Part shown: one piece after another, positions 24,442 to 33,409 of the stretch | Numbering within the stretch: the first letter of the stretch is position 1 | Layout of the letters: each line of letters starts with the position of its first letter | NCBI RefSeq assembly: GCF_012034205.1 | Contig: NZ_JAATEM010000009.1 | Coordinates: forward strand, 62,001 to 126,000 | DNA length: 64,000 bases | Direction of reading: 5' to 3' | Source: Streptomyces composti | Lineage (GTDB): Bacteria > Actinomycetota > Actinomycetes > Streptomycetales > Streptomycetaceae | Position numbers and translations under genes: made by a program | Notes under the pieces: generated by a model | The model's input: the letters and a program-made list of their open reading frames with translations, nothing else | Database searches by the model: none | What the model was told of the DNA's origin: nothing

Positions 24442-25557
24442 GTGTCGTCCTCCTCCCCGTCTCCCGCCTCCTCCGCCTCCGGCCCCATAGCGGACGCGGC
24501 CCCGCTGTCGCTGTGCGCGCGCGAGCCGCACGTCCCCGCCGACCGGCTCGTCGCCGAGATGGTGCCCCCGCCGCGGTTCGACGCGGTGCGCTTCGGCACC
24601 TACATCCCGGACCCGGACCAGCCGAGCCAGGCCGAGGCGGTCCGGGTCCTCGAGGGCTTCGCGGCGGGACTCGGCGCGCCGGCGGGCGGCGGCTCCGGCA
24701 GGCGCAGGCTCTTCGGCTTCGGCAGGACGGCGAGGAGGGCCGCGCCCTCGGGCCCCCGCGGCGTCTACCTCGACGGGGGCTACGGCGTCGGCAAGACCCA
24801 CCTGCTCGCCTCCCTGTGGCACGCCACCGAGGCCGAGCCGGGCCGCAAGGCCTTCGGCACCTTCGTGGAGCTGACCAACCTGGTGGGCGCCCTCGGCTTC
24901 CAGCAGACCGTGCAGACCCTCTCCGGTCACCGGCTGCTGTGCATCGACGAGTTCGAGCTGGACGACCCCGGTGACACCGTGCTGGTGTCCACCCTGCTCG
25001 GCAAGCTCGTGGACCACGGCGTGGCGCTGGCGGCCACCTCCAACACCCTGCCGGGCAAGCTCGGCGAGGGCCGCTTCGCCGCCGCCGACTTCCTGCGCGA
25101 GATCCAGGGCCTGTCGGCCCACTTCCGCACGCTGCGCATCGACGGCGAGGACTACCGCCACCGCGGGCTGCCCGAGGCGCCGCCGCCCTATTCCGACGAC
25201 GTGGTGGCCAAGGTCGCGCACGCCACCGAGGGCGCCACCCTGGACGCGTTCCCGGACCTGCTGGACCACCTGGCGAAGGTGCACCCCAGCCGCTACGGGG
25301 CGCTCACCGACGGCATCCGCGCGGTGTGCCTGACCGGGGTGCGCCCGGTGCCCGACCAGTCGACGGCGCTGCGGCTCGTGGTGCTGGCCGACCGGCTCTA
25401 CGACCGGGAGGTCCCGGTGCTCGCCTCGGGCCTGCCGTTCGATCAGCTGTTCAGCGAGGAGATGCTGAAGGGCGGCTACCGCAAGAAGTACTTCCGGGCG
25501 ATCTCGCGGCTCACCGCGCTGGCCCGCGACGCCGGCCGCCTCGCCGGGGGCGAGTGA
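24442..25557 (+). CDS. zapE: AFG1/ZapE-family ATPase (cell division)
   Basis: 371 residues. A P-loop ATPase of the AFG1-like family: Walker A GGYGVGKTHLLASL (about 125-138), Walker B HRLLCIDEFELDD, and sensor-like AATSNTLPGKLGEG, with the later FLREIQGLSAHFRTLRIDGEDYRHRG and GGYRKKYFRAISRLTALAR signatures. ZapE in E. coli destabilises FtsZ rings under stress; the Streptomyces copy is inferred to be similar. The N-terminal 40 residues are Ser/Ala-rich. GTG at 24442 has TAGCAT at 24428-24433 and no Shine-Dalgarno site, pointing to a leaderless start. A strong hairpin follows at 25588. Confidence 0.9.
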   Translation: MSSSSPSPASSASGPIADAAPLSLCAREPHVPADRLVAEMVPPPRFDAVRFGTYIPDPDQPSQAEAVRVLEGFAAGLGAPAGGGSGRRRLFGFGRTARRAAPSGPRGVYLDGGYGVGKTHLLASLWHATEAEPGRKAFGTFVELTNLVGALGFQQTVQTLSGHRLLCIDEFELDDPGDTVLVSTLLGKLVDHGVALAATSNTLPGKLGEGRFAAADFLREIQGLSAHFRTLRIDGEDYRHRGLPEAPPPYSDDVVAKVAHATEGATLDAFPDLLDHLAKVHPSRYGALTDGIRAVCLTGVRPVPDQSTALRLVVLADRLYDREVPVLASGLPFDQLFSEEMLKGGYRKKYFRAISRLTALARDAGRLAGGE

Positions 25558-25587
25558 CCCCGGACCCCCGCCGGACGCGGCGCGTGC

Positions 25588-25633
25588 GGCCCCCGGTCCG
25601 GGGCGCAGGAGGCATGGCCCCGGACCGGGGGCC
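25588..25633. terminator. Perfect 17-bp hairpin after zapE
   Basis: Arms at 25588-25604 and 25617-25633 are exact reverse complements (GGCCCCCGGTCCGGGGC and its partner) with a 12-base loop. It lies 30 bases after the zapE stop and before the band-7 gene, so it separates the two units. No U-tract follows, as is usual in Streptomyces. Confidence 0.8.
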
Positions 25634-25723
25634 GGGCATATGGTTGCAGGAGCGGAGGAACATGTATCCGCAGGGCAATCACCCAGAACGCACCGAGCAA
25701 GACCTCTGGAACGGGAGGTCGCC

Positions 25724-26932
25724 ATGCTGGAGGAGCTGCTCACGGCGGCCGTGGCGACCGGAGCCGCGGGAATCGCCTACCTCGCCGCGGCGGCGCGGGT
25801 CGTCAAGCAGTACGAGCGCGGCGTGGTCTTCCGGCTCGGCCGGCTGCACGGACCGGCCCGCAAGCCGGGACTGCAGCTGATCGTTCCGTTCATCGACCGG
25901 CTGCACAAGGTCAATCTCCAGATCGTCACCATGCCCGTGCCGGCCCAGGAGGGCATCACGCGCGACAACGTGACGGTGCGGGTCGACGCGGTGGTGTACT
26001 TCAAGGTCGTCGACGCGACGGCGGCGCTGGTCAATGTCGAGGACTACCGCTTCGCGGTCTCCCAGATGGCGCAGACCTCGCTGCGGTCCATCATCGGCAA
26101 GAGCGACCTGGACGATCTGCTGTCCGACCGGGAGAAGCTCAATCAGGGCCTGGAGCTGATGATCGACAGCCCGGCCGTGGGCTGGGGCGTGCAGATCGAC
26201 CGGGTCGAGATCAAGGACGTCTCCCTGCCCGACACCATGAAGCGCTCGATGGCCCGCCAGGCGGAGGCGGACCGGGAGCGCCGCGCGCGGGTCATCAACG
26301 CCGACGCCGAACTGCAGGCGTCGAAGAAGCTGGCGGAGGCCGCGCAGCGGATGGCCGACACGCCCTCGGCGCTGCAACTGCGGCTGCTGCAGACGGTGGT
26401 GGCGGTCGCGGCGGAGAAGAACTCCACGCTGGTGCTGCCCTTCCCGGTGGAGCTGCTGCGCTTCCTGGAGCGCGCCGCCCAGCCGGCGGCGGTGCAGACC
26501 GCCCAGGCCGCCCCGCGGCAGCAGGACGGCCCCGCGCTGGAGGAACGCCGGCAGGAAGGCGGCGCGGCGGAGGCCCGGCACCAGGAGCACGCGGAACGCG
26601 AGGAGCGCGAGGAGACGGAACCCGCGGCGGAGGCCGGGGCGCTCCTGGCGGAGGGCCGCGGGGAGGAGCGACCGGAACCGGCGCGCCCCGAGGACGAAGG
26701 ACGTTTCGTCCTGCCGCGGGAGCGGCCCGCGGAGCCCCGGCGGCAGCCGGACACCGCCGCCACGCCTCCGCGGGCGCACGAGTCGGCCGAGGCCGCCCTG
26801 CGCGCCGCCGACCGGCGGGCCGTCGAGGCCCTCGACACCGCCGGACGGCACACCGTGGAGGACCTGCTGGGCCCCGAGGAGCACCCCGCGACGGGCGCCC
26901 GCGAAAGGGGCGGACGGCGCACCTCGCCGTGA
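25724..26932 (+). CDS. SPFH/band-7 membrane protein (slipin-like)
   Basis: 402 residues. An N-terminal hydrophobic hairpin (about 4-22) is followed by a band-7 domain (22-205): VKQYERGVVFRLGRLHGPARKPGLQLIVPFID, NVTVRVDAVVYFKVVDATAALVNVEDYRFAV and the coiled-coil KRSMARQAEADRERRARVINADAELQASKKLAEAA. The last 130 residues are Glu/Arg-rich and disordered, longer than in most slipins. These proteins form membrane scaffolds and regulate proteases or channels; no NfeD partner is adjacent. The ATG at 25724 follows GGGAGG by nine bases. An upstream in-frame ATG at 25640 lacks this. Confidence 0.9.
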   Translation: MLEELLTAAVATGAAGIAYLAAAARVVKQYERGVVFRLGRLHGPARKPGLQLIVPFIDRLHKVNLQIVTMPVPAQEGITRDNVTVRVDAVVYFKVVDATAALVNVEDYRFAVSQMAQTSLRSIIGKSDLDDLLSDREKLNQGLELMIDSPAVGWGVQIDRVEIKDVSLPDTMKRSMARQAEADRERRARVINADAELQASKKLAEAAQRMADTPSALQLRLLQTVVAVAAEKNSTLVLPFPVELLRFLERAAQPAAVQTAQAAPRQQDGPALEERRQEGGAAEARHQEHAEREEREETEPAAEAGALLAEGRGEERPEPARPEDEGRFVLPRERPAEPRRQPDTAATPPRAHESAEAALRAADRRAVEALDTAGRHTVEDLLGPEEHPATGARERGGRRTSP

Positions 26933-27023
26933 CACGTGCTACGCGCGTGGTTCACGCGGCTGACGACAGGTGATAGACACGGCTGGGTCACGGTTCCTGT
27001 CCGCCAGCAGGAAGGTTTCCCCC

Positions 27024-28448
27024 ATGTCCGAAACCGCGTCCACAGGCTCCCCCACGGAAGAACCGGCACCGGCCCCCGGCGGCGCGACGCGCCGTCAGAT
27101 GCTCGCGCGCACCGGCGCGCTGGGAGTCGGCATCGCTTTCAGCGGTGCGCTTTCCGAGTTGTTCACCGGCACCGCGGCCGCCCAGGAACTCGGGCACGGC
27201 GCCGGCTACGGCCCGCTCGTCCCCGACCCCGACGGACTGCTCGACCTGCCGAGGGGCTTCCGCTACACGGTGCTCTCCCGGGAGGGCGACGACCTGCGGT
27301 CCGGCGAGGGCCCGGTGCCCTCCAACCACGACGGCATGGCCGCCTTCCGGGGCCGCCGCGGCAGCACCCATCTGGTCCGCAACCACGAGAACCGCCACGA
27401 CGGCAGGGTCCCGGTCCCGGTGGTCGACGGCCTGACCTACGACCCGGAGGGCAAGGGCGGCTGCACCGCGCTGACACTGGACGCCCGCGGCCGGGTGCAG
27501 TCCGAGCGGGTCGCCATCGCCGGCACCGCGGTCAACTGCGCGGGCGGTCCGACCCCTTGGGGCACCTGGCTGACCTGCGAGGAGACCGAGGACAAGGCGG
27601 GCACCAACGGCTACACCAAGGACCACGGCTTCATCTTCGAGGTCGACGGTGCCGACCCGCGCCGCACCGGCGCCGTCCCGCTCACCGCGATGGGCCGCTT
27701 CCAGCACGAGGCGATCGCGGTGGACCCCCGGCGGGGTGTGGTCTACGAGACCGAGGACGCCTTCGAGCGGCCGTTCGGCCTGTTCTACCGCTTCCTGCCG
27801 GAGAAGCCGCTGGGCGGCACCGGTTCGCTGCGCGCGGGCGGCCGGCTGCAGGCGATGCGGGTGCCCGGGGTGCCGGACCTGTCCTCGATCCAGGAGACGG
27901 GCGCCACCTTCGACCACATCGAGTGGGTGGACGTGCCGGACCCGCTCGCGGTCGAGACCCCCATCCGCTTCCAGGACTTCGGCCCGAAGGGCATCACCCA
28001 CGCGCAGAAGCTCGAGGGCTGCTACTGGGGCGGGCGCTCGGTGTACTTCGTGTCGTCCTTCGCCCGCGCCGCCGAGGGCTCGGCGGCCGACCACTACGGG
28101 CAGATCTGGCGCTACGACCCCGACCGGCGCCGGCTCACCCTGGTGATCGTCTTCGGCCCGGACACGGATGTGCAGCTGCCCGGCGAGTCGCCGGACAACA
28201 TCTGCCTCGCCCCCAGCGGCGGCCTGATGGTGTGTGAGGACGGCGACGGCGCCCAGCACGTCTTCGGCGTCACCCGGCGCGGCAAGGTCTACGCCCTGGC
28301 CCGCAACCGACAGAACACCGGCTCCGCCGAGGAGCCCGAGTGGGGCGAGTTCGCCGGCGTCACGTTCTCCCCCGACGGGCGGACGATGTACGTCAACGTC
28401 TACACGCCCGGCACGACGTTCGCGATCACCGGCCCCTGGCGCGGATGA
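27024..28448 (+). CDS. PhoX-family (DUF839) alkaline phosphatase, Tat-exported
   Basis: 474 residues. A Tat signal with RRQMLARTGALGVG around residue 20-34 and AAA-type cleavage near residue 55 exports the folded protein. The body is a beta-propeller of the PhoX/DUF839 type, with RGFRYTVLSREGDDLRSG, NHDGMAAF, LVRNHEN, GCTALTLD, GGPTPWGTWLTCEE, and ENICLAPSGGLMVCEDGDG. PhoX enzymes use iron and calcium and hydrolyse phosphomonoesters during phosphate starvation. The GAAGG about 9 bases upstream and the Tat motif fix the start. No PHO box was identified. Confidence 0.93.
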   Translation: MSETASTGSPTEEPAPAPGGATRRQMLARTGALGVGIAFSGALSELFTGTAAAQELGHGAGYGPLVPDPDGLLDLPRGFRYTVLSREGDDLRSGEGPVPSNHDGMAAFRGRRGSTHLVRNHENRHDGRVPVPVVDGLTYDPEGKGGCTALTLDARGRVQSERVAIAGTAVNCAGGPTPWGTWLTCEETEDKAGTNGYTKDHGFIFEVDGADPRRTGAVPLTAMGRFQHEAIAVDPRRGVVYETEDAFERPFGLFYRFLPEKPLGGTGSLRAGGRLQAMRVPGVPDLSSIQETGATFDHIEWVDVPDPLAVETPIRFQDFGPKGITHAQKLEGCYWGGRSVYFVSSFARAAEGSAADHYGQIWRYDPDRRRLTLVIVFGPDTDVQLPGESPDNICLAPSGGLMVCEDGDGAQHVFGVTRRGKVYALARNRQNTGSAEEPEWGEFAGVTFSPDGRTMYVNVYTPGTTFAITGPWRG

Positions 28449-28568
28449 CGGCCGCGGGGCGGCGGGCCTCCCGCCGCCCCGCCCCGTACGGGGAACCGTC
28501 GCCGCCCGTACGCGACTCCCGCCGCCCGTACGACAACGGCCCACACCCGAGGCGGAGGTGACGGCGCC

Positions 28569-29054
28569 TCAGTTCTCCAGCAGACCGTCCATCTGCCCGA
28601 CCGCCTGCCGCAGCCCCTCCTCCATGCCCATCTCCAGCAGCCGCTCCATCTGCTCCCGGCTGTCGTAGACCGAGCGGATCTCCATCCTGGTGCCGCCGTC
28701 GCGCGGGGTGAGCGTCATCCGTACGGTCGTGGTGGGCATCTCGGGGTCCGGCTTGCCCTCGCTGTCGGAGAAGCCGTCGGTGAACTCCAGGGAGGTCGGC
28801 GGCGTCACCGCGGTGATCCGCCACCAGCCGCCGTGCTTGTCCCCCTCCGGCCCGGTCATGTAGTAGCGGGCCTCACCGCCCGGGGTGAGGTCGTGCTCCT
28901 CGAAGGTCGCCGGGTAGGCCGGCGGGCCCCACCAGCGCTCCAGCAGCCGGGGGTCGGCCCACAGCCGCCACACCTTCTCCACCGGGGCGGGGAAGTCGGC
29001 GGTCAGGGTGAGGGTCAGCCGTTCGAGATCCTTGTCGACACTGGTGATCGTCAT
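28569..29054 (-). CDS. SRPBCC (AHSA1-type) protein
   Basis: 161 residues. A START-like SRPBCC fold: RLTLTLTADFPAPVEKVWRLWADPRLLERWWGPPAYP at the N-terminus, then GGEARYYMTGPEGDKHGGWWRI, and the C-terminal GTRMEIRSVYDSREQMERLLEMGMEEGLRQAVGQMD helix. Such proteins bind hydrophobic ligands or act like Aha1, and many sit beside ArsR regulators as here. The start overlaps the ArsR stop by four bases (ATGA), so the two are translated together. Confidence 0.93.
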   Translation of the reverse strand: MTITSVDKDLERLTLTLTADFPAPVEKVWRLWADPRLLERWWGPPAYPATFEEHDLTPGGEARYYMTGPEGDKHGGWWRITAVTPPTSLEFTDGFSDSEGKPDPEMPTTTVRMTLTPRDGGTRMEIRSVYDSREQMERLLEMGMEEGLRQAVGQMDGLLEN

Positions 29055-29440
29055 CGGTCCTGTCCTTTCCTCGTGCCGCGATCGGGCCCCGCCGTGCCGT
29101 CCGCCCCCTCCTCGCCGGCCAGCAGGCCAGACATCCGCTCCACCCGGGCCCGCCAGGCGTTCTCGAGTTCGTCGAGGGCCCGCCGCGCACGGGCCACCGC
29201 GTCGGGATCGGTACGCACCAGCTGCTCCCGCCCGCGTCGCTGCTTGCCGACCAGGCCGGCCCGCTGCAGCACCGTGACGTGTTTCTGCACCGCGGCGAAG
29301 CTCATCGGGTACGCCTCGGCGAGCCGTGAGACGGACAGCTCGCCGCGCACGCACCGGCGGAGTATGTCGCGCCGCGTGGCGTCGGCCAGTGCATGGAACA
29401 GGCGGTCCACGGCCTCTTCGGTCAGCTCATCTACAACCAT
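29051..29440 (-). CDS. ArsR-family helix-turn-helix regulator
   Basis: 129 residues. Winged helix with FHALADATRRDILRRCVRGELSVSRLAEAYPMSFAAVQKHVTVLQRAGLVGKQRRGREQLVRTDP; no cysteine metal sites are present, so it does not look like an arsenic sensor but belongs to the ArsR group paired with SRPBCC proteins. A perfect inverted repeat overlaps its start codon (29433-29448) and TAACGT lies eight bases before the ATG on the coding strand, implying a leaderless transcript under its own repression. Confidence 0.92.
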   Translation of the reverse strand: MVVDELTEEAVDRLFHALADATRRDILRRCVRGELSVSRLAEAYPMSFAAVQKHVTVLQRAGLVGKQRRGREQLVRTDPDAVARARRALDELENAWRARVERMSGLLAGEEGADGTAGPDRGTRKGQDR

Positions 29441-29448
29441 TTGGTTGT
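29433..29448. promoter_or_regulatory. Operator of the ArsR/SRPBCC operon, overlapping its start codon
   Basis: A perfect inverted repeat, ACAACCA-TT-TGGTTGT, covers the ATG of the ArsR gene and the likely transcription start. A protein bound there would block initiation directly. The site type ACAACCA/TGGTTGT is in keeping with ArsR dimer operators upstream of SRPBCC pairs. Confidence 0.75.
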
Positions 29449-29594
29449 ACGTTAGCTCCGCCCCCTCCCGCCCGCAAGGGCCGGGAGCCACAGGGAGCGC
29501 CCCCGGCGCCCGCCCGGGGCGACTCGCGGGGCCGCCCGGGGCGATTCGCGGGGCCGGGCCACTGAAACCCGGCGGTCCGGGGTACTCGGGCCGC

Positions 29595-31118
29595 ATGACG
29601 GAGAACCAGCAGGTCCGCGGCTCGTACTGGCTCGAGACGGCGCCCGCGGGGGGCCACGACCCCCTGACGGAGGACATCCAGGCCGATGTGGCCGTGATCG
29701 GCGCCGGGATCGCCGGACTGTGCACCGCGCGCGAACTGGCGCGAGCCGGCCGGAGCGTCGCCCTCCTGGAGGCCGGGCGGCTCGCGGGCGGCGTCACCGG
29801 CCACACCACCGCCAAGGTCACCGCCCTGCACTCGCTGATCTACGGCAAGCTGCGCCGCACCCGCGGCAGCGAGGGCGCCCGGCTGTACGCCCGCTCCCAG
29901 TCCGAGGCCATCGAGCACACCGCCGCCGTGATCGAGGAGCTGGGCATCGAGTGCGAGTGGGAGCGCCGCAGCGCCTTCACCTATGTGCGCGACCCCGCCC
30001 GCGCCGACGAGGTGCGCGCCGAGGCCGAGGCGGCGCGGGAGGCGGGGCTGCCGGCGTCCTTCGTCACCGAGACCGGGCTGCCGTTCCCGGTGGCGGGGGC
30101 CGTCGAGGTGACGGGCCAGGCCCAGTTCCACCCGCGCAAGTACCTGCTCGCCCTGGCGGACGACCTGCTGGCGCACGGCGGGACCATCCACGAGCACACG
30201 GTGGTGACCGGCCTGGAGGAGGGTTCGCCCTGCCGCCTGTCGACCGCGGACGGGGCCACGGTGACGGCCCGGGACGTCGTGGTCGCCACGCACTACCCCG
30301 TCTTCGACCGGGCCCTGCTGTTCACCCGGCTCTCCCCGCGCCGCGAACTGGTCGTCGCCGGCCCGATCCCCGCGGACCAGGACCCCGGCGGCATGTTCAT
30401 CACTCCGGAGGAGAACACCCGCTCGGTGCGCACCGCGCCGCTCGCGGACGATCCCGGCCGCCGCCTCCTCGTGGTCACCGGGGAGCACTTCACGCCGGGC
30501 ACCGCCGACACCCGCGCCGGCTTCGACCGCCTCCGCGCCTGGGCCCGCACCCACTTCCCCGGCGTGGAGCTCACCCACGCCTGGGCCACCCAGGACAACG
30601 ACCCGACCGACACCGTGCCGCTGGTCGGCCCGCTGCACCCCGGCGCCCGCCACGTCCACGTCGCCACCGGCTTCGCCGGCTGGGGCATGAGCGGCGGCAT
30701 GATGGCGGGCCTGCTGCTCACCACGCAGATCACCGGCGGCGAGTGCGAGTGGAGCGCGCTCTACGACCCGCGCCGGGTGCTGCCGGCGCTGCGCGAGGCG
30801 CCGGACTTCCTCAAGCACCAGGCGCAGGTCGCCAAGCACTTCGTCGGCGACCGGCTGCACCCCTCACCCCCCGTGGAGGCGCTGCCGCCGGGCGAGGGTG
30901 CGGTGGTGCGCGCCGAGGACGGCCGGCTGGCGGTGTACCGGGACGACGACGGCACGCTGCACGCGGTCTCCGCCCGCTGCACCCACATGGGGTGCCTGGT
31001 CGCCTTCAACGCGGCCGAACGCGCTTGGGAGTGCCCCTGCCACGGCTCGCGGTTCGGCACCGACGGCACCGTGCTCCAGGGCCCGGCGACCCGCCCGCTG
31101 GAGCGCCGGAAGATCTGA
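29595..31118 (+). CDS. FAD-dependent oxidoreductase with C-terminal Rieske [2Fe-2S] domain
   Basis: 507 residues. A DAO-type FAD domain starts with ADVAVIGAGIAGLCTARELARAGRSVALLEAG (about 33-65) and GGVTGHTTAKVTALHS. A C-terminal Rieske domain (about 415-507) carries CTHMGC and CPCHGSRF, the two Cys-His pairs of the iron-sulfur cluster. The fused type is common in soil bacteria and its substrate is unknown (related proteins are annotated as gamma-glutamylputrescine oxidase-like). The ATG at 29595 begins MTENQQ. Divergent from the ArsR gene. Confidence 0.92.
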   Translation: MTENQQVRGSYWLETAPAGGHDPLTEDIQADVAVIGAGIAGLCTARELARAGRSVALLEAGRLAGGVTGHTTAKVTALHSLIYGKLRRTRGSEGARLYARSQSEAIEHTAAVIEELGIECEWERRSAFTYVRDPARADEVRAEAEAAREAGLPASFVTETGLPFPVAGAVEVTGQAQFHPRKYLLALADDLLAHGGTIHEHTVVTGLEEGSPCRLSTADGATVTARDVVVATHYPVFDRALLFTRLSPRRELVVAGPIPADQDPGGMFITPEENTRSVRTAPLADDPGRRLLVVTGEHFTPGTADTRAGFDRLRAWARTHFPGVELTHAWATQDNDPTDTVPLVGPLHPGARHVHVATGFAGWGMSGGMMAGLLLTTQITGGECEWSALYDPRRVLPALREAPDFLKHQAQVAKHFVGDRLHPSPPVEALPPGEGAVVRAEDGRLAVYRDDDGTLHAVSARCTHMGCLVAFNAAERAWECPCHGSRFGTDGTVLQGPATRPLERRKI

Positions 31119-31226
31119 TCCGCACAGGCGGTGGGGGCCGGGAGAGCCGGCCCGCGGACGGGAGGGGACCGGCAGAGCGTGCCCGCGGGGGTTGACCGGG
31201 CGGGACTTCCGGCCCGGGCGCGCCGC

Positions 31227-31258
31227 AGGGAAGCAGCCGCGTCCGAGGGAAGCAGCCG
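31227..31258. repeat. Two 13-base direct repeats before the deacetylase gene
   Basis: AGGGAAGCAGCCG occurs at 31227-31239 and 31246-31258, each followed by a TCCG-containing spacer, so the unit is about 19 bases. The surrounding 31119-31337 is otherwise featureless. Function unknown; could be a regulator site or chance duplication. Confidence 0.4.
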
Positions 31259-31337
31259 TGGTCCGGCCGGGTGAGCCGCGCCGCGGCGCCCGGACCGGAT
31301 GAGCCGGGCGGCACATATCCCCTCATACCTTCATACG

Positions 31338-32195
31338 GTGATCACACGAGTACGCCGTGCCGTCACCGTCTGCTGTCTCGGCGCCGTCCTGGGTGCCGGG
31401 CTCACCGCCTGCGGTGACGGCGGCCGGCAGCCCGCCCGCCCCGGCCCTTCGGCGCCCTCGGCGACCCCGGTCTCCCGGCCGCCCACCCTGGCCCCCGGTC
31501 CTGCGGGCCTCACCCCGGTCTTCCGGCACGGCCCGCGCGCCGCCGCGGACAAGACAGTGGCCCTCACCTTCGACGCCGACATGACCGCCGACCAGGGGCC
31601 GCGCGCCGCGGCGGGCGAACGCTTCGACCATCCGCGGCTGATCCGGACGCTGCGGGAGCTGAAGGTGCCGGCCACCGTGTTCATGACCGGCCGCTGGGCC
31701 GAGGAGTACCCCGGCCAGGCCCGCGCCATCGGCCGCGACCCCCTCTTCGAGGTCGCCAACCACTCCTACAGCCACTACGCCTACACCGAGGACTGCTACG
31801 GCCTGCCGGTCCTCCCCGAGGAGCGGATGCGCTCCGACGTGGAGCGGGCCTACGCGGCCTTCCGCAGGGCCGGGGTGCCGCAGGCGATGCCGTACTTCCG
31901 CTTCCCCGGCGGCTGCTACGACCGGGCGGCGCTGCGCGCGCTCACCCCGGCCGGGGTCACCGCGGTGCAGTGGGACGTGGTCGGCGGCGACGCCTTCGCC
32001 ACGGACGCCGGTGCGGTGGCGCGGCAGGTGCTGGACGGGGTGCGGCCGGGGTCGGTGGTGGTCCTGCACTGCACCCGCAGCGCGGCCCCCGCCACCGAGC
32101 GGGCCGTCCGCCGGATCGTGCCGGAGCTGCGCCGGGCGGGCTACCGCTTCGTGAAGGTCTCCGAGCTGATCGCCGCGTCCGGCGGCCGGAGCTGA
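31338..32195 (+). CDS. Polysaccharide deacetylase (NodB) lipoprotein
   Basis: 285 residues. Lipobox LTAC follows a hydrophobic stretch, so it is lipid-anchored outside. The NodB domain (about 75-280) shows motif 1 LTFDADMT, where TFDAD stands for the usual TFDDG, motif 2 HSYSHYAY, motif 3 RFPGGCYD and the late VVLHCT. It would remove N-acetyl groups from chitin-like or peptidoglycan glycans. The start is GTG at 31338, with TACCTT six bases upstream and no Shine-Dalgarno site (leaderless); a GTG/ATG further upstream would add unneeded residues. Confidence 0.88.
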   Translation: MITRVRRAVTVCCLGAVLGAGLTACGDGGRQPARPGPSAPSATPVSRPPTLAPGPAGLTPVFRHGPRAAADKTVALTFDADMTADQGPRAAAGERFDHPRLIRTLRELKVPATVFMTGRWAEEYPGQARAIGRDPLFEVANHSYSHYAYTEDCYGLPVLPEERMRSDVERAYAAFRRAGVPQAMPYFRFPGGCYDRAALRALTPAGVTAVQWDVVGGDAFATDAGAVARQVLDGVRPGSVVVLHCTRSAAPATERAVRRIVPELRRAGYRFVKVSELIAASGGRS

Positions 32196-32242
32196 TCCGT
32201 CCGCCGCCGTCCTCGCGCCCCAGGCCGTCCTACGCTGGAAGT

Positions 32243-32422
32243 ATGACCGACAACGACTACTGCCTGATCGACGCGGCCCGGCCGCCGAAGGCCGACGGGC
32301 CGCCCTACGCGGAGTGCGTGGTGTGCCGGGAGCCGACGGAGTACCCGGCGTCGTACAAGGGCATCACCCTCTGCCCCGCCTGCGAGTGGGAAGAGGCCCA
32401 GCGCACGTCCTGCGGCTGCTGA
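32243..32422 (+). CDS. Small cysteine-rich protein (two CxxC pairs and a CGC tail)
   Basis: 59 residues with seven cysteines: Cys7, CVVC (25-28), CPAC (44-47) and the C-terminal SCGC (57, 59). Two CxxC pairs suggest a zinc-ribbon fold. The extra C-terminal CGC is unusual for a plain zinc ribbon. TACGCT at 32231-32236 precedes the ATG by six bases with no Shine-Dalgarno site, so it is likely leaderless and expressed. It lies 988 bases upstream of a multinuclear iron oxygenase gene, so it is a possible substrate, but homologs of unknown function are widespread in Streptomyces without that link being shown. Confidence 0.78.
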   Translation: MTDNDYCLIDAARPPKADGPPYAECVVCREPTEYPASYKGITLCPACEWEEAQRTSCGC

Positions 32423-32465
32423 CAGCCGTGCGGGACGCCGCGCCAGGGGTTGGCAGACTGGACGG

Positions 32466-33197
32466 GTGAGCACCGATCAGACACCGCCGCCCGCCCCCGG
32501 CCACCCCCTCCGCAGCGAGTCCGGCGCCCGCGACGCGGCACCCCAGTACGTCCTGCCGCTGGTGGTCCGCATCGAGCGGGCGGCGCCTCCGCCCCGTACC
32601 GACGCCCTGGAGACCGCGGCCCGCGCGGTCCTGGTGATGCTGAGCGACGAGCGGTCGGCGGGCGAGGGCGAGTGGGCGCGGGTGATGCGCGCCTGGCAGG
32701 ACGCCCGTATCCGCAAGGTGGTGCGCAGGGCCCGCGGCGCGGAGTGGCGACGGGCCGGGGCGCTCCCCGGCATCACCGTCACCGGCAGGACCGCCGAGGT
32801 GCGCGTCTTCCCACCCGTCCCCCTCGACGGCTGGCCCAAGGAGCTGGCCCGCCTGCAGGTCTCCGGCACCGACCTCGACGACCCCGGGCCGCCGTCCCCC
32901 GCGGACCCGTCCGCGCCGGTTCTCTGGCTGAATCCCGACCTCACCATGTCCGCCGGCAAGGCGATGGCCCAGGCGGGCCACGCGGCCCAGCTGGCCTGGT
33001 GGGACCTTCCCGACGAGGCCCGTGCCGCCTGGCGAGACGCCGGCTTCCCGCTCTCCGTGCGCACTGCGGACCCCGCCGACTGGCCCGCCCTGACCAGCAG
33101 CGGACTGCCGCTGGTCCGGGACGCGGGCTTCACCGAGATCGCCCCGGGCTCCTGCACCGTGGTGGCGGACCACCGGGTGCTGAGCAGCACCGCCTGA
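32466..33197 (+). CDS. Peptidyl-tRNA hydrolase 2 (PTH2)-like protein
   Basis: 243 residues. The C-terminal half holds the PTH2 signature [33 protein letters not shown] and [16 protein letters not shown], which in archaea and eukaryotes hydrolyses peptidyl-tRNA. The N-terminal half has [31 protein letters not shown] and is specific to actinobacteria. Streptomyces also has canonical Pth, so this one may have a side role. The GTG start is preceded by CAGACT six bases upstream, the leaderless pattern. Confidence 0.85.
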   Translation: MSTDQTPPPAPGHPLRSESGARDAAPQYVLPLVVRIERAAPPPRTDALETAARAVLVMLSDERSAGEGEWARVMRAWQDARIRKVVRRARGAEWRRAGALPGITVTGRTAEVRVFPPVPLDGWPKELARLQVSGTDLDDPGPPSPADPSAPVLWLNPDLTMSAGKAMAQAGHAAQLAWWDLPDEARAAWRDAGFPLSVRTADPADWPALTSSGLPLVRDAGFTEIAPGSCTVVADHRVLSSTA

Positions 33198-33409
33198 GCC
33201 ACTTCCTCGCATCCCGCACCCCGGTGGGCCGGGTGAACATTTCGGCCACCGGGGACGTACGTACCGGTACCGGGGCCCGCCGAACCTCAAATGTTGCTCT
33301 GAAGATGCGGGCCGCGCGGTTCGGGCGGCCGGCGCGGGGCCATACCTCCGTCACGCCCGAGGAAGCGTTCCGGCTGGGGGGCCGGGGAACGTCGGCGGAG
33401 GAGGGGACG

